A stretch of 6,609 nucleotides of DNA. Source: an uncultured Saprospiraceae bacterium. GTDB lineage: Bacteria > Bacteroidota > Bacteroidia > Chitinophagales > Saprospiraceae. The translations under genes were made by a program, and so were the position numbers. The notes beneath the pieces were generated by a model that was given only the letters and a program-made list of their open reading frames with translations, was not told where the DNA came from and ran no database searches. The stretch lies in assembly GCA_937921525.1 (NCBI GenBank), contig CAKZUM010000360.1, positions 1-6,609 on the forward strand, in the 5' to 3' direction. Positions 5,832 through 6,609 of the stretch are shown one piece after another (position 1 is the first letter of the stretch; the number at the start of each line of letters is the position of its first letter).

Positions 5832-5907
5832 CCTTATCGTCGGATGGCTAACGCCGTCCGATGATAAGGTTTTCGTCGCCATCGGACGGCGTTAGCCATC
5901 CGACGGC
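5832..5907. repeat. 26-bp perfect inverted repeat forming alternative hairpins
   Basis: 5838-5863 and 5880-5905 are exact reverse complements with a 16-base spacer. Each half can also fold alone: 5832-5844 pairs with 5857-5869 (one wobble), and 5878-5886 pairs with 5899-5907 (one wobble). The shared core is CGGATGGCTAACGCCGTCCG. The stretch is GC-rich against an AT-rich background, which suggests a REP-like palindrome inserted inside the larger element, or its structural centre. Confidence 0.75.
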
Positions 5908-5970
5908 AGCTTTAAAACTACCACTTTTATCCCTGACGATCTATTGATCTACAACTATCTGATGATCAAA

Positions 5971-6090
5971 GAGGTCACAAACCATAGCCGCCAGGTTAAG
6001 ATACGGACTCTTAGTAGCAGACACTTATAAAGTGGCTGATACTTGGGGTCTACGAAAAGGTGTCAGCCATTTTTTAAATGTCTGCCACCA
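5971..6090 (+). repeat. Structured repeat unit, copy 2
   Basis: This is the second, diverged direct copy of the unit at about 5664-5780. The stem GTGGCTGATA (6032-6041) pairs with TGTCAGCCAT (6061-6070) across a 19-base loop, as in copy 1. At stem position 8 copy 1 has T-A and copy 2 has A-T, so both sides changed together. At positions 3 and 9 wobble and Watson-Crick pairs interchange. A small CACTT-ATA-AAGTG hairpin precedes the stem (6022-6034). Confidence 0.6.
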
Positions 6091-6235
6091 AGAATTCGTC
6101 GTTAATGACCTGATTATCAAGCGCCTTTTCTGATAGCCTGACGGCTATGGTTACAAACCTCGACGGTCTGCTGCAAATACAGTATTTCTTATAAAATTCA
6201 AAAAGTGTACAGTAAAATACTTTTACCATAATAGA

Positions 6236-6609
6236 ATGAAAAAATTATTTCTCGGATTATTTTTAGTATTCGTATCCGTGCAGATTTCAATTGCACAGGA
6301 AACTACTTACAAACAAGAAGTCATAGAATTATCCAGTAACAAATGGCAATGGATGGCTGACAAGGACGTAGATAAATTAGCCACCCTATTCCATGACAAA
6401 TCAAAATTTGTCCACATGAGTGGAACTTGGAATAAGGCAAGAGAACTAGAAATTATTGAAACGGGAAGTATTTGGTATAAGCAAGCAGATGTCCATGATG
6501 TGGTGGTAGATATTTTTGATAATACTGCTGTGCTTTGGAATCGTATTACTTTAGTAGCACACGTCAGAGGAAATGATGTATCGAATGAATTTACAGTTAC
6601 CGAAATTTA
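6236..6609 (+). CDS. Secreted NTF2-like (DUF4440/SnoaL-type) protein, 3' truncated by window edge
   Basis: The first 124 codons are present and run open off the window, so about 20-30 residues are probably missing compared with the usual 140-150. MKKLFLGLFLVFVSVQISIAQ is a signal peptide with probable cleavage after A20 (SIA|QE), so the mature protein should be periplasmic or outside the cell. The mature part has the pattern of a cone-shaped alpha+beta NTF2-like fold: a long first helix (QEVIELSSNKWQWMADKDVDKLATLFHD), then strands with FVHMSGTW, VHDVVVDIFDNTAVLWNRITLVAHVRG and FTVTEI. Such domains often bind small hydrophobic ligands, but many have no known activity, so no reaction is assigned. 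It follows the MITE-like element by 21 bp, so its promoter should lie in or across that element. I saw no clear promoter box. A functional link to the upstream hydroxylase is possible but unproven. Confidence 0.8.
   Translation, partial: MKKLFLGLFLVFVSVQISIAQETTYKQEVIELSSNKWQWMADKDVDKLATLFHDKSKFVHMSGTWNKARELEIIETGSIWYKQADVHDVVVDIFDNTAVLWNRITLVAHVRGNDVSNEFTVTEI

Larger units (their letters stand above)
5614..6212. mobile_element. MITE-like 599-bp element with TA-flanked terminal inverted repeats
   Basis: The left end CCGTACACTTTTTGA (5614-5628) matches the reverse complement of the right end (6198-6212) at 14 of 15 bases. Each end is bordered outside by TA (5612-5613 and 6213-6214), as in the TA target duplications of IS630/Tc1-mariner elements. 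Subterminal inverted copies follow: 5659-5687 matches the reverse complement of 6137-6165 at 27 of 29. There is no transposase or conserved reading frame, so it would depend on an enzyme encoded elsewhere. It occupies the whole gap between the hydroxylase gene and the NTF2-like gene. The mobile interpretation is inferred from structure; other genomic copies would confirm it. Confidence 0.6.

Noticed and set aside
5667..5864. Open frame of 65 codons with a TTG start inside the MITE-like element
   Set aside because: Comparison with the second internal copy shows substitutions at all three codon positions and many radical amino-acid changes. It ends inside a palindrome. The region is better explained as structured non-coding repeat.

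Overview
The window looks like an accessory or intergenic-rich stretch of a Bacteroidota genome, probably from the Saprospiraceae side of the phylum. The grounds are AT-rich DNA, start codons preceded by A/T-rich leaders without Shine-Dalgarno sequences, a Tat-exported IorB-type molybdenum hydroxylase and a secreted NTF2-like protein of a type common there. The genus cannot be fixed from sequence alone. All supported genes are on the + strand.

Layout. 1-63 may be the last codons of an upstream gene, followed by a hairpin. 90-1022 is almost 1 kb of gene-free, very AT-rich DNA full of dyads: two abutting perfect 32-bp hairpins (393-456), a degenerate 96-bp tandem repeat (from 451), and further palindromes up to the next gene. 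1023-2216 is a two-gene cassette: a small ParA/ParF-type Walker ATPase and a protein with a C-terminal ribbon-helix-helix (RHH) domain. This is the layout of a type Ib DNA partition system, and the repeat-rich DNA upstream is the natural candidate for its centromere and operator. A perfect 24-bp palindrome (2252-2275) and a strong terminator (2358-2390) close the cassette.

2760-5571 encodes a two-subunit molybdenum hydroxylase of the isoquinoline 1-oxidoreductase/aldehyde dehydrogenase type. The small 2[2Fe-2S] subunit (2760-3218) precedes a large molybdopterin subunit (3316-5571) with a Tat signal and a lipobox. The small subunit has no signal and would have to be exported as a passenger. 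Between the genes lies a REP-like double hairpin (3227-3292).

5614-6212 is a 599-bp non-coding element with imperfect terminal inverted repeats bordered by TA on each side, like a miniature inverted-repeat transposable element (MITE). Inside are two diverged direct copies of a structured unit, one with a compensatory base-pair change, and a 26-bp perfect inverted repeat. Its right end is also present, inverted, at 112-158, so related ends bracket both gene modules. The window closes with a secreted NTF2-like/DUF4440-type protein (6236-end), cut by the window edge, whose start codon lies only 21 bp past the element.

No replication initiator, transposase, integrase, tRNA, rRNA or CRISPR array was found. 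Whether this is a plasmid or chromosome is therefore open.
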